Of a stretch of DNA of 56,447 nucleotides, positions 22,745-32,065 are shown piece by piece. The translations under genes and the position numbers were made by a program. The notes under the pieces were generated by a model that saw nothing but the letters and a program-made list of their open reading frames with translations, had not been told where the DNA came from and did no database searches. The DNA is from a virus. Position 1 is the stretch's first letter, and every line of letters begins with the position of its first letter. The DNA lies in IMG/VR virus record IMGVR_UViG_3300034061_006146, positions 1 through 56,447 of that record. One strand, given 5' to 3'.

Positions 22745-25165
22745 TTATGATCCGCAAGCTAGACATTCATCCTTGTTATCAAGAGAACAGACAATATCAT
22801 TTGCATTCTGTAGAGTGTCGTCTTGAGTCACCTGAATGACCGGTTGTGATTTAGCAGAGGCATCTACACCTAGGCCAGCAATGGCTGACGTAGCAGCTTC
22901 AGTTCTTAGATAGTACATTCCAGTTTTAAGTCCTCTTTTCCAAGAATGAAAGTGAGCTGATGTTAATTTAGCAGTATTAACATCCCTAAAGAAAAGATTG
23001 AGAGACTGTGATTGGCAAATGAATTTACCCCTATCGGCAGACATGTCAATAATAGTCTTTTGAGATATTTCCCAAACCGTTTTGTAGATCAATTTAATCT
23101 CATCAGGAATGTTTGGAATATTTTGTACTGAGCCTTTTTCCACGATGATTCGATTTCTCATTGTGTCTGACCAAAGGCCAAGTTCAGCAAGATCTCTAAC
23201 TAGGTGTTTATTAACTGTGATGAATTCACCGGCTAGTGTTCTACGAGTCCCAATGTTAGAAGTAAATGGCTCAAAGGCTTCATTATTGCCCATAATTTGA
23301 GCGGTTGAAGCAGTTGGCATTGGAGCAAGCAATAAAGAGTTTCTAGCTCCGTGCTTCATTAACTTTTTACGTAGTGCAGCCCAATTCCATCTACCTGACA
23401 ATTGTTCGTCAGTAAAGCCCCATAAATTGAATTGAAATTGTCCAGAGCTTAGTGGAGAACCTTCATACGAAGAGTAGGCTCCATCTTTTTTAGCTAGGTC
23501 AATTGAGGCTTCCATTGCTGCATAATAAATGGTTTCATGAATCTCTTCATTAAGCTTTTTAGACTCTTCATTTCCAAATTCCAATCCCATTAGTGCAAAG
23601 GTATCGGCTAATCCTTGAACACCTATTCCAATTGGACGATGTTTTAGATTAGACGCCTTAGTTTCAGGAGTTGGATAAAAATTGACATCAATGACTTTAT
23701 TCAAGTTGAGAGTTGTTTGATAGGCAACTTCATATAAAGCAGTATGGTTGTATTCAGCCGAAGGCTTTCTTAATTTGCCAGTCTTTTTGCCTAAAACTAC
23801 AAATTGATTTACTGGAATAGAAGCTAGGTTACAAACAGCCTGCTCATCCTTTGAAGTGTATTCAATGATCTCAGTACACAGATTTGAAGATTTAATAGTG
23901 CCTAAATTCTTTTGATTTGATTTACGATTAGCTGAATCTTTGAAAAGAATATAAGGAGTACCTGTTTCAATTTGAGACTCTAGAATTTTTTGCCATAGTA
24001 CACGAGCTTTAAAAGTTCGACGACCCTTACCTTCAGCTTCAAGACGAACGTAATTGTTTTCAAATTCTTCTCCGTACATTTCCCAAAGCTCGCAATCAAT
24101 TTCAGCTGGACAGAAAGTTGTCCAATCACCATCCTCTTCAACACGTTTCATGAATAGATCAGGAGTCCACATTGCTAAGAAAAGATCTCTTGCTCTACGT
24201 TCTTCCTTACCGTGATTTTTTCTAAGTTCAATAAAATCTTCAACATCATCGTGCCAAGGTTCTAGGTAAACTGCAAATGATCCTTTACGTTTTCCACCGC
24301 CTTGATCAACGTATCTGGCAGTTTCATTATAAACCTTTAGCATTGGAACAATTCCATTTGATGTACCGTTCGTGCCTTTGATGTAAGAACCGGTTGCTCG
24401 GATATTTGAAATAGCGATACCAATTCCACCAGCATTCTGCGAAATTGCAGCAACATCAGAAAGAGTTTTATAGATTCCTGAAATTGAATCATCGTTCATG
24501 GTTAGTAGGAAACATGAAGATAATTGAGGTCGTCTGGTTCCAGCATTGAATAGAGTTGGAGTTGCATGAGTCATTTGGTGAGTTGATAATAATTCATACG
24601 TCTTAAGAACATTTTGAATGTCCATTCCCCAAATTCCTACAGCTACTCTCATGTAAAGATGTTGAGGAGTTTCAGCAGGTTGACCGTAAGTTTTTAGTAA
24701 GTAGCTCTTCTCGAGAGTTTTAAACCCAAAATAGTCAAAGGTAAGATCCCTATCATGAATGATTGCCTCATTTAAAGTGTTCTTGTATTTTTGAACAGCT
24801 TCATAAGTTTCATCTGAAATAATGCATGCATTCTTACCGGTCTTAGGATCTATGTAGTTGTATAAGTGATCGATTGTATCACTAAAAGATTTGTGAGTAG
24901 TCTTATGTAATCGAGTTATTGCAATTCTAGCCGCAAGAACTGAGTAATCTGGATGGATGTAGGTCAAAGCCGCTGCGGTTTCTGCGGCTAATAAATCTAG
25001 CTGTTGAGTACTTATTCCATCGTAAATACCGGATACGACTTTAGTTGCAACCTCTAGGGCATCAACATAATCGGTATTTAATCCGTATGTTTGTTTTTTA
25101 ATTCGGTTCGTGATTTTATCAAGCTTCAGCGTCTCACTGTGGCCATCTCTTTTTATTACCTTCAT
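22745..25165 (-). CDS. nrdA: Ribonucleotide reductase class Ia, large subunit NrdA
   Basis: 806 residues. An N-terminal ATP-cone (1-90, starting MKVIKRDGHSETL) is followed by the ten-stranded barrel: SSCFLL near 217 (redox Cys), NLCTEI near 425 (thiyl-radical Cys with Asn and Glu), MPTASTAQIMGNNEAFEP, and the radical-transfer Tyr pair in GMYYLRT. It ends in CLACGS (C801, C804), the redox-shuttle cysteines. It reduces NDPs to dNDPs for phage DNA synthesis. It resembles the eukaryote-like class Ia branch (PLSSGQFQFNLWG, FFRDVNTAKLTSAHFHSWKRGLKTGMYYLRTEAA). It is 21 bases downstream of nrdB. Confidence 0.95.
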   Translation of the reverse strand: MKVIKRDGHSETLKLDKITNRIKKQTYGLNTDYVDALEVATKVVSGIYDGISTQQLDLLAAETAAALTYIHPDYSVLAARIAITRLHKTTHKSFSDTIDHLYNYIDPKTGKNACIISDETYEAVQKYKNTLNEAIIHDRDLTFDYFGFKTLEKSYLLKTYGQPAETPQHLYMRVAVGIWGMDIQNVLKTYELLSTHQMTHATPTLFNAGTRRPQLSSCFLLTMNDDSISGIYKTLSDVAAISQNAGGIGIAISNIRATGSYIKGTNGTSNGIVPMLKVYNETARYVDQGGGKRKGSFAVYLEPWHDDVEDFIELRKNHGKEERRARDLFLAMWTPDLFMKRVEEDGDWTTFCPAEIDCELWEMYGEEFENNYVRLEAEGKGRRTFKARVLWQKILESQIETGTPYILFKDSANRKSNQKNLGTIKSSNLCTEIIEYTSKDEQAVCNLASIPVNQFVVLGKKTGKLRKPSAEYNHTALYEVAYQTTLNLNKVIDVNFYPTPETKASNLKHRPIGIGVQGLADTFALMGLEFGNEESKKLNEEIHETIYYAAMEASIDLAKKDGAYSSYEGSPLSSGQFQFNLWGFTDEQLSGRWNWAALRKKLMKHGARNSLLLAPMPTASTAQIMGNNEAFEPFTSNIGTRRTLAGEFITVNKHLVRDLAELGLWSDTMRNRIIVEKGSVQNIPNIPDEIKLIYKTVWEISQKTIIDMSADRGKFICQSQSLNLFFRDVNTAKLTSAHFHSWKRGLKTGMYYLRTEAATSAIAGLGVDASAKSQPVIQVTQDDTLQNANDIVCSLDNKDECLACGS

Positions 25166-25186
25166 TTATTTAGTTTTTGCTGTTTT

Positions 25187-26152
25187 TTAAAAATCTGCGT
25201 CTAATGAAAATCCTGAGTCTCCTCCAGATTTAACTCCAGCTTTTTGGTATTCGCCAACCCTCTTTTCAAAGAAATTAGTTTTACCGTTTAGCGCAATGTT
25301 AACCATGAAGTCAAAGGGATTCGTTGAGTTAAAAACTTTTGCGCAACCTAAATCGGATAGTAATCTATCGCTAACAAATTCCAAGTATTGTTTCATTAAG
25401 TCAGAATTCATGCCTATCAATTTAACAGGGAGAGCCTCTGTGATGAATTCTTTCTCAATTTCCAAGGCAGATAATATGATTTCCTTTATTCTTTCTTCTG
25501 AAACTTTATTAACTACGTGATTGTTGTGTAGGTGAACTGCAAAGTCTGTGTGAGATCCTTCATCTCGTGAAATAAGTTCATTAGAAAAACTTAGTCCTGG
25601 CATGAGGCCTCTTTTCTTAAGCCAAAAAATAGAACAGAATGAACCTGAGAAAAATATACCCTCAACCGCCGCAAATGCAATTAGTCTTTCTTGAAATGTA
25701 GAGTTCTTGATCCATCTGAGGGCCCACTCGGCCTTCTTTGCAACAGCTGGGATGGTATCAACCGCTCTAAATAGATGCATTTTTTCTTCTGGGTCGGTAA
25801 TGTACGTATCAATCAAGAGAGAATATGTCTCAGAATGAATGTTTTCCATCATGATCTGAAATCCATAAAAGAATTTTGCTTCTGGGTACTGGACTTCCTT
25901 AACGAAGTTCTCAGCCAGATTCTCATTAACGATTCCGTCGCTAGCAGCAAAAAATGCCAATACGTGTTTAACGAAATGACGCTCGTCATCGTTTAATCGA
26001 GATCTCCAGTCGACTAAGTCGGCAGCTAGATCAATTTCTTCAGCTGTCCAGAATGAAGCTTCTGATTTCTTGTAAAATTCCCACAAGTCATGGTGCTGAA
26101 TTGGGAAGACAACAAATCGATTTGGATTCTCTTGTAAAATAGGTTCCATCAT
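25187..26152 (-). CDS. nrdB: Ribonucleotide reductase class Ia, small subunit NrdB
   Basis: 321 residues. Diiron and radical features: [10 protein letters not shown] (first Asp ligand), [17 protein letters not shown] (Glu and His ligands, candidate radical Tyr), EGIFFSGSF (Glu), and [11 protein letters not shown] (Glu and His). The C-terminus GFSLDADF is the peptide that docks on NrdA and matches the eukaryote-like group. Two Met codons open the gene and the first is taken. It forms the tyrosyl radical that drives NrdA and is encoded directly upstream of it. Confidence 0.95.
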   Translation of the reverse strand: MMEPILQENPNRFVVFPIQHHDLWEFYKKSEASFWTAEEIDLAADLVDWRSRLNDDERHFVKHVLAFFAASDGIVNENLAENFVKEVQYPEAKFFYGFQIMMENIHSETYSLLIDTYITDPEEKMHLFRAVDTIPAVAKKAEWALRWIKNSTFQERLIAFAAVEGIFFSGSFCSIFWLKKRGLMPGLSFSNELISRDEGSHTDFAVHLHNNHVVNKVSEERIKEIILSALEIEKEFITEALPVKLIGMNSDLMKQYLEFVSDRLLSDLGCAKVFNSTNPFDFMVNIALNGKTNFFEKRVGEYQKAGVKSGGDSGFSLDADF

Positions 26153-26269
26153 GTTCTTTATTATTATAGATTAAGTGTAAATGTGATGTAAAGTTCGAAT
26201 TATGGTGTCGTGTGCTTGGTTAACAGAAACTCTGTTGTTTAAATGGTTAACCTGAAGAGCACCGAACAT

Positions 26270-26341
26270 AAAAAAGAGTGATATTTTATCATTCGATCTT
26301 TGCATCTTGATTATTTATTCGAATATAAAATACCACTCTTT
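26270..26341 (-). terminator. Long hairpin terminator after the S1-domain gene
   Basis: Arms 26273-26296 and 26319-26341 pair over about 22 bp with one mismatch and one bulge (outer AAAGAGTG / CACTCTTT, middle TATTTTAT / ATAAAATA, inner ATTCGA / TCGAAT), with a 22-base loop. On the minus strand it begins 12 bases after the S1 gene stop and is followed by a run of T. The loop holds an AATAAATAA string. The stem is much longer than the other terminators here. Confidence 0.7.
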
Positions 26342-26353
26342 GCGGCTTTTGGT

Positions 26354-27535
26354 TTAAATAAAGTCGAACTTCAATTGTTTCCTGATTGTATCAACTCTGT
26401 GAACTTTAATTTGACCTTCGTCGCTAATTTTAGTTCTACCTTTTAGATGGTTAACATCCGTGTGAAATACTTTGTCAGAATCAGGCATCTGAATCTCTAA
26501 ATTAAAGTTTTGTTTATTTAGAGTAAATTCTAAAGTTTTACCTTCAATTGAATCCTTTAGGCTTTGCCAGATTAATTGATCTTCTCCGATTTTTTCTAAA
26601 GCATCGGTTAGAATTATTCTAGGTTCACCTTTCTTAAGAACAATATCCTTGATGTAGAATTCGATCTGGTCTCCAGATTTATAGTTTTTGCTAACTTCTT
26701 CATAATTAGCAAATTCGGTTTTGTGTAATAGTCCAGTAAAGTAGTTCTGGAATTCAACGAACATTCCGAAATCATAAGGCTTATTTGTTAGAATACCTGT
26801 GTATTTTTCACCAAACTTAAGTTCATGAACTCGTTGAGGTAGAGTCTGTTTAATGTACTTCTTGTAAGAAACAATAAATAGGTCATTCGCAGAATCATAA
26901 TTTTCAATCATTACTGGAATTTCTTTATTCAAGTACTCATTGAAGTCTCTAATTACGTTGGCTGCAGCATGCGAACCTGGTAAGAAGCATTTAACTGTAC
27001 CCTTATACAGAGCAAGGTAGCCGCCTTTGACTAAATTAGTAACTTTAACGTAGAACCATTTTTCGGTCTTAATGAATTCTTCAAGATCTTCACGGTACGT
27101 TAATGCTGCACATCGTTTTTCAGAACCTAAAAAGTCTCCACCTTCTACTTTATAGATGACAATTTTAAAGCTTGCGCTTATTTCATTGTGAACTAATAAT
27201 GATGGCTCTTCAGTAAATTCCCTAAATGGAATGAATATGGTTGATAGAGTTGCATCGTCTTGCGCTTCAATCATTTTATTATCGAAGTCTACACGTTTTG
27301 CAGTTACTTTACATACTCGACCGACTTCAAAGTCCTTATTTGCAGGTTTTAAAAGTGTTCCCGAAGAATAGTAAAGATCATAGATCTCTTGAGCATACGG
27401 TTCTTTACAAAAGATTCGTACCCCCGCTTTTTTGTCCGCTGGAGTTAATTTGATTTTATGATTGATTTTACTATTGCCTTGGCTAAATAGCAAATCGAAA
27501 TCAATAACTTCTTGCGTGTTTTGGTTTTTTTGCAT
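26354..27535 (-). CDS. S1-domain RNA-binding protein (ribosomal protein S1-like)
   Basis: 393 residues with successive OB/S1-type modules: about 65-135 (FEVGRVCKVTAKRVDFDNKMIEAQ), 155-220 (KWFYVKVTNLVKGGYLALYKGTVKCFLPGSHAA, a clear S1 pattern with G-G-Y and F-L-P-G-S), and 240-315 (LKFGEKYTGILTNKPYDFGMFVEF...GLLHKTEFANY, then a basic strand), followed by a divergent C-terminal domain. S1 proteins bind mRNA and, in Bacteroidota lacking Shine-Dalgarno sequences, may be central to initiation. The phage copy might favour phage mRNAs; that is inference. It is a separate transcription unit with a long hairpin downstream. Confidence 0.8.
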   Translation of the reverse strand: MQKNQNTQEVIDFDLLFSQGNSKINHKIKLTPADKKAGVRIFCKEPYAQEIYDLYYSSGTLLKPANKDFEVGRVCKVTAKRVDFDNKMIEAQDDATLSTIFIPFREFTEEPSLLVHNEISASFKIVIYKVEGGDFLGSEKRCAALTYREDLEEFIKTEKWFYVKVTNLVKGGYLALYKGTVKCFLPGSHAAANVIRDFNEYLNKEIPVMIENYDSANDLFIVSYKKYIKQTLPQRVHELKFGEKYTGILTNKPYDFGMFVEFQNYFTGLLHKTEFANYEEVSKNYKSGDQIEFYIKDIVLKKGEPRIILTDALEKIGEDQLIWQSLKDSIEGKTLEFTLNKQNFNLEIQMPDSDKVFHTDVNHLKGRTKISDEGQIKVHRVDTIRKQLKFDFI

Positions 27536-27598
27536 AAATGTCGTATTAATGAGATTAACTACTTAATTATACACAGAAACCTCTTCTAGTTTTAAAAA

Positions 27599-30500
27599 TT
27601 AGTGAATTCCAGGATCTGTGGTAATCATCCTAGCTCCGGTGAATATGCCTGGCATTTTTGTTGCAAATATTAGGCTACCGGTTGAGGTTAAACTTGATCT
27701 CCACGCAATTTCATCCAAAAATATTGCAAATAGTGGATTCTTATGGGTCAGTCTTTCCCATGGAGGAAGATCATCCTGATTGACGAATGGATTTGCTGCA
27801 ATTCTAGCGATCTTGACCCCTGGCTTACTCGCCAAAGCTGGTGCTAAGATTGCGGCTAAATACGCAACTTCCTTTAATACTGGTTCAGCCGCAGTCACAA
27901 CCGGTAGGTATGCGGCTCGAATTATATTAATGGCATCAAGATTCATAAGTTTAGTCTTAGATGAATTTGGAATCTTAAGTTGCAAAGCTAAGATGATTAG
28001 CTTTATTGGTAGAATGAATGGGTTGGCAGATTCAATAACATTAAGAGATAGATCCTTAAAACTTTGTGCAATATTTAAAATTGGGACGACTATGCTCTTT
28101 AACGGTTCTAGGATTCCGTCAATTGCCGCGAATAGTAGGCCTCTAATTAATTCAACAAGATCAGTAGAAGTCATTAGTGCAAAATAAGAGACAAGATCCA
28201 ATGGAATATTTGGAATCTTAGGTAAGGTCAAGACTATCCCGTTTGGTAATTTTACCGAAACTGTTCTTGAAATATTAGTGGTAGAAACTGTCGCGAATTG
28301 GGAATCTCCACACGGTACTTGCTTAATAATTTCTTGAAGAGTTGGAGATTCTACGCTAAGCCCCGTAAATTCTAGTAGATTACCAGCATCGGACAAGAGC
28401 CTTAATAGTAATTCAAGCAAATATGCGATTGCGGCTTTTAGTAGAGGTTTTAGGATAGCGTTCAATGGAATTACGATTGGTACTGGAAATACTGGACCAA
28501 GCGGAATTGGAGCCTGAGGTATGTGAGTTGCGGCTAACACCGGTAATATCATTGTTTTAAATATTGCAACCACATCAGGAAGAGCAGGAATTGAAATTGG
28601 TGGAAACGCTGATAGGGTTGCATCGAATAGAGATTTTACTGCGTCTATTCCAATATTTGAGGCAGCCTCACCGAACATGTTCTTTAGAGTTTCAATAGTT
28701 AGTCCTTGTAAAAATGCATCTAATAAAGCATTAAAAATAGCGATTGCCGCTAATACTTGAGGAGACGGTAAATTATTTGGTTTAGCAGATTCAGTTGCAC
28801 AGCACGGAGCAGAAGGATCAAATAGCTTGAGAGTAGGTGGAGTTAGAGCAAGTGAAGATAGTGCAAACGCTGCTTTGATTCGCTTCTTTCGTAATTCATT
28901 GGCTTTTGCAATCTCTGCCTTTCGCTCTTCTGGTAAATTAGGATCAATGTCTTCATCGGTCGTTTTATCCCCAGTTGCATGAGCCAAGGCATCATTTGCA
29001 AACTTCTTTATTGCTTTCTTAAATTCATTAACATCTTCTAATTTATTTAGATTAAATTCTTTCTTTGGTATGTCTAATTTACTTGGATCAATTTGTGATG
29101 CAAACTTTTTAATTAAGGCAATTAGGTTTGTGGATTTTAGATCAGGTACAAGCTCTCCCCTAGCTGCTTTTTCAATTAGAGGTTGAACAGCAGTGACTGC
29201 TCCAGGCAGTTTAGGATTATGTCTAGTTGGATTCTTTGGAATTGATATTGTGCCTAAATTAATCTTATCAATGTACGACTCAAAATCAGAAAGTACGCTT
29301 TGAATTTTGTCGGTCAATCTAATTGGATCAAGAGCTCGAGCCTTGTCCTTTGCGGCAAGTCTGTCCTTTGGATCAGTAATATCCTCAGCTGAGACTACTC
29401 CCTTTTGTCTAGTCGATCTGGTTTTTTCCTTTAGTCGAGTAACTGCATTTATCTGCATGTCTCCCAAAATCTTAAATTGAGCATTGAGATCTGCCTTGAA
29501 TTTAGTAGTGATATTAATAAATTCCTCAGCCGCACCTCCATCAAGCGCAGCAGATGATGCTTCAAATTGGCCTAAGTAATTTTGTAGGTAGAATTGAGGA
29601 TCAATTTCCTTGATCACACGGCCGTCTGGAGTTTTAATTGACGGATTTTTACCTTGAGCAAGATCCGCTGCAAACGCGGCTAATCTAATTGCCTTTGACG
29701 AACTTGCAGTTACTTTAATCGGTACCAATAATGAGCCTTTGATTAATTGGCCTTTATGTGGATTTGAATTACTCAAGCCGATTGGATTATCTGATTCACC
29801 AGACGTATCAATCTCAAATCCATACTTAATTGCACCAGGTGCAAATACTAATGGAAAGTTTGGAGCAAGTAGCATGTACTTATTACCGTCTGGTGAAAAA
29901 TAGAACATGTACACGGAAGGCAATGGAATTCCAACGATAAGAGCAGGCAAAGTCAAAAAGGTTACTAGGGTTCCAAGTGAAGATGATAGAGAAAATAGGA
30001 CTCTCCATTTTTGTGGCATTGGAATCATGACCACTCCTACTGGAGTCGGAATTATATTGTTTATCGGCCAGTATCTTAATAACGGAGAAGTTAAATCAGG
30101 TATAGGTAAAACACTAATTTGATTCAGTGAATTTGCAAATTCTTTCCAGTAACAAGGGTTATTCATGTCCGGGAGACTTGAGTCTGTGCCAGAAAGGGTA
30201 CGGATCATTAAAGGATCTGATCCTAACTTTTTCTTAGTTTCCTCCTCACAATCCTTTGCAGTTGCTTTGGCCTTAGCCGCATCCTTGAAACAGGCAACTG
30301 TTGAAATTCTCTTAGCCAAAACGTCTGGATCCATTGAATTCTGAGTTATTAATTCAGAAATTTGATCAATATCAGCCTGAAGGTCCTTGATCTTTTGATC
30401 AATTTCATCTGCTGCTTTTGTGTAATATGCAAGCCTACTTGAAACAACTTTGTCTAGGTTAGAATACGTGAATTCTCCAGCCAAATAAATGTTTGAGCCC

Positions 30501-31972
30501 TTGGCTTTATAAGTTAATGGACGCGCTAACTTGACCTCAGAGTCCGTGGTTTTTCTAAAGAAGTCAGCTGCCTCGGCTTGTCCAAGAGCCTTAAGCTCAT
30601 CTACTGCAGGTTGAATTTGTTTTGGAAAGACTTTTTCTCTCTCATCTTTTAATTTAGTAGGTAGAGTCTTTGCAGCCTCATCATAAAACTTTGAGTACTG
30701 CGCTTGATTTCCAATATAAAAAGTTGTGCCCTCATCAGTTATTGACTTTGGAGCATCTTCGATGTCCCTTATGATTGGATCTATTTTGTCTGGATCAACA
30801 GTAAGCCCCCTTTCTTCAGGCGTGTACAAGTACCTAACTGGATTTGCAAGTTTTTTATAGAGACCAGCATATCCGTTCGTTTCATTATACAATGCTCCAG
30901 GAATGAACGCGTAATCGGTTTCAGTTGGAGGACCTGACTGAAATGCTCTAGATTGGAGCGCGGTTCCTACTGTATTAGCGAATGGAAAAAATTTAAGATA
31001 CGGGCTGGTTCTAATGTTAATTATCTTTTCGACTTGTTCCGAAGATCCATCTGCTTTTACTTGAGGCACCGTTATTTTGTAGCTGTCTAGGTCAAGTATT
31101 CTAACCTCATAGGCCAGTGATCTAGCTGACGTAACTAATTTGGTGACCGGCTGTACTACGTCGGTATCATTGAATATTGGAACTAACTGTCCACTTATTT
31201 GCCTGGTTGTGTCAAGCACATTAGCTTTAACAACGGTCGCTAGGCCAAGGTTAGGTATTGACTGGATTCTGGTCTTTAGCGCATTAGTCGCGCCGGTTTT
31301 TGCTCTATCTCGAGATTTACCAGCTTCAATTCTAGCATTCCTAGCGGTTGAATACGCTTTATATACGTCAGATGAAATTAGCAAAGATATAACAACGTCT
31401 GATGCAATTTTAGATAGTTCATCAAGATTTCCAGAAAATATTGATAACGCAACCTTATCATTTACTTTAACGAGCCAATTTAAAATAAGTAAAATTGGAT
31501 CAACTGTTTTTATCTTATCTGGAGCATTATCTTCACGATATTTATTGTAAATTGATTCTTCAAGCCGCTTTAACCTGTTAAATTCATCATCCCAATAAAT
31601 GAACTCTGATGTGAATGGGGCTAAGGTTGTTATAGTATCATTGAAGAATTTATAACGCTCTCGATAGTGAACTGAAATGATCTTGTAATGATCTTGCGCC
31701 TCTTCTAACTTACCTTTGATTGCTGAAAGTTCAACTAGTGTTCCCTGTTTGGAAAGCTGGTCAATCATGATCTTTTTGACCTCCTCAATGCCAGCATTTA
31801 CGCACGAATCAGTCTCTGGGACAGCAACATTTACATTGGATGGCGGTGGTGCAACTGGTTCAGGTAAACAGGCCTTAACCTTCGCTAAGTCATCCTCAGT
31901 GAAGATTGGAGAGGCAGTCCTTCCACACTTAATATCGTTAATTAGTTTCTTAAACTGATTGTCCAATTGCAA
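27599..31972 (-). CDS. Very large (1457 aa) unknown, probably virion protein
   Basis: The start is TTG at 31972: a stop codon lies 15 bases upstream in frame and no ATG occurs until about residue 68. Residues 60-130 and 440-570 are charged and helical (coiled-coil-like). Hydrophobic stretches lie at about 655-690, 1085-1260 and 1260-1400, rich in Pro, Ile and Leu (PIPLGPVFPVPIVIPLNAIL). A Cys pair occurs near 1057. No family was recognised. Size, coiled coils and hydrophobic tracts would suit a tail or ejection protein that meets the membrane, but tape-measure identity is not shown. Unusually for a probable structural gene here, it is on the minus strand next to GroEL. Confidence 0.75.
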   Translation of the reverse strand: MQLDNQFKKLINDIKCGRTASPIFTEDDLAKVKACLPEPVAPPPSNVNVAVPETDSCVNAGIEEVKKIMIDQLSKQGTLVELSAIKGKLEEAQDHYKIISVHYRERYKFFNDTITTLAPFTSEFIYWDDEFNRLKRLEESIYNKYREDNAPDKIKTVDPILLILNWLVKVNDKVALSIFSGNLDELSKIASDVVISLLISSDVYKAYSTARNARIEAGKSRDRAKTGATNALKTRIQSIPNLGLATVVKANVLDTTRQISGQLVPIFNDTDVVQPVTKLVTSARSLAYEVRILDLDSYKITVPQVKADGSSEQVEKIINIRTSPYLKFFPFANTVGTALQSRAFQSGPPTETDYAFIPGALYNETNGYAGLYKKLANPVRYLYTPEERGLTVDPDKIDPIIRDIEDAPKSITDEGTTFYIGNQAQYSKFYDEAAKTLPTKLKDEREKVFPKQIQPAVDELKALGQAEAADFFRKTTDSEVKLARPLTYKAKGSNIYLAGEFTYSNLDKVVSSRLAYYTKAADEIDQKIKDLQADIDQISELITQNSMDPDVLAKRISTVACFKDAAKAKATAKDCEEETKKKLGSDPLMIRTLSGTDSSLPDMNNPCYWKEFANSLNQISVLPIPDLTSPLLRYWPINNIIPTPVGVVMIPMPQKWRVLFSLSSSLGTLVTFLTLPALIVGIPLPSVYMFYFSPDGNKYMLLAPNFPLVFAPGAIKYGFEIDTSGESDNPIGLSNSNPHKGQLIKGSLLVPIKVTASSSKAIRLAAFAADLAQGKNPSIKTPDGRVIKEIDPQFYLQNYLGQFEASSAALDGGAAEEFINITTKFKADLNAQFKILGDMQINAVTRLKEKTRSTRQKGVVSAEDITDPKDRLAAKDKARALDPIRLTDKIQSVLSDFESYIDKINLGTISIPKNPTRHNPKLPGAVTAVQPLIEKAARGELVPDLKSTNLIALIKKFASQIDPSKLDIPKKEFNLNKLEDVNEFKKAIKKFANDALAHATGDKTTDEDIDPNLPEERKAEIAKANELRKKRIKAAFALSSLALTPPTLKLFDPSAPCCATESAKPNNLPSPQVLAAIAIFNALLDAFLQGLTIETLKNMFGEAASNIGIDAVKSLFDATLSAFPPISIPALPDVVAIFKTMILPVLAATHIPQAPIPLGPVFPVPIVIPLNAILKPLLKAAIAYLLELLLRLLSDAGNLLEFTGLSVESPTLQEIIKQVPCGDSQFATVSTTNISRTVSVKLPNGIVLTLPKIPNIPLDLVSYFALMTSTDLVELIRGLLFAAIDGILEPLKSIVVPILNIAQSFKDLSLNVIESANPFILPIKLIILALQLKIPNSSKTKLMNLDAINIIRAAYLPVVTAAEPVLKEVAYLAAILAPALASKPGVKIARIAANPFVNQDDLPPWERLTHKNPLFAIFLDEIAWRSSLTSTGSLIFATKMPGIFTGARMITTDPGIH

Positions 31973-32012
31973 AAATTCTTTATTTTATCTATCGATCAGG
32001 CTAAACAGAACA

Positions 32013-32040
32013 GCGCCCGTGAGAATTACTCAACAGGCGC
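32013..32040 (-). terminator. Hairpin after groEL
   Basis: GCGCC / GGCGC outer stem with an inner GAG / CTC stem, in the 93-base gap between the GroEL stop and the next gene. The minus-strand 3' flank is only moderately T-rich, so termination efficiency is unclear. Confidence 0.5.
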
Positions 32041-32065
32041 ATGTTCCTCGATGGCTAATATTCGA

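Noticed and set aside
26311-26320. AATAAATAA on the minus strand as a late promoter for nrdB
   Set aside because: Sits in the loop of the long terminator hairpin, about 160 bases from nrdB, and reductase genes are expected to be early.
27780-28187. Plus-strand 135-residue open frame inside the 1457-residue gene
   Set aside because: Fully antisense to a long coherent coding frame; composition is that of a shadow frame and no promoter is visible.
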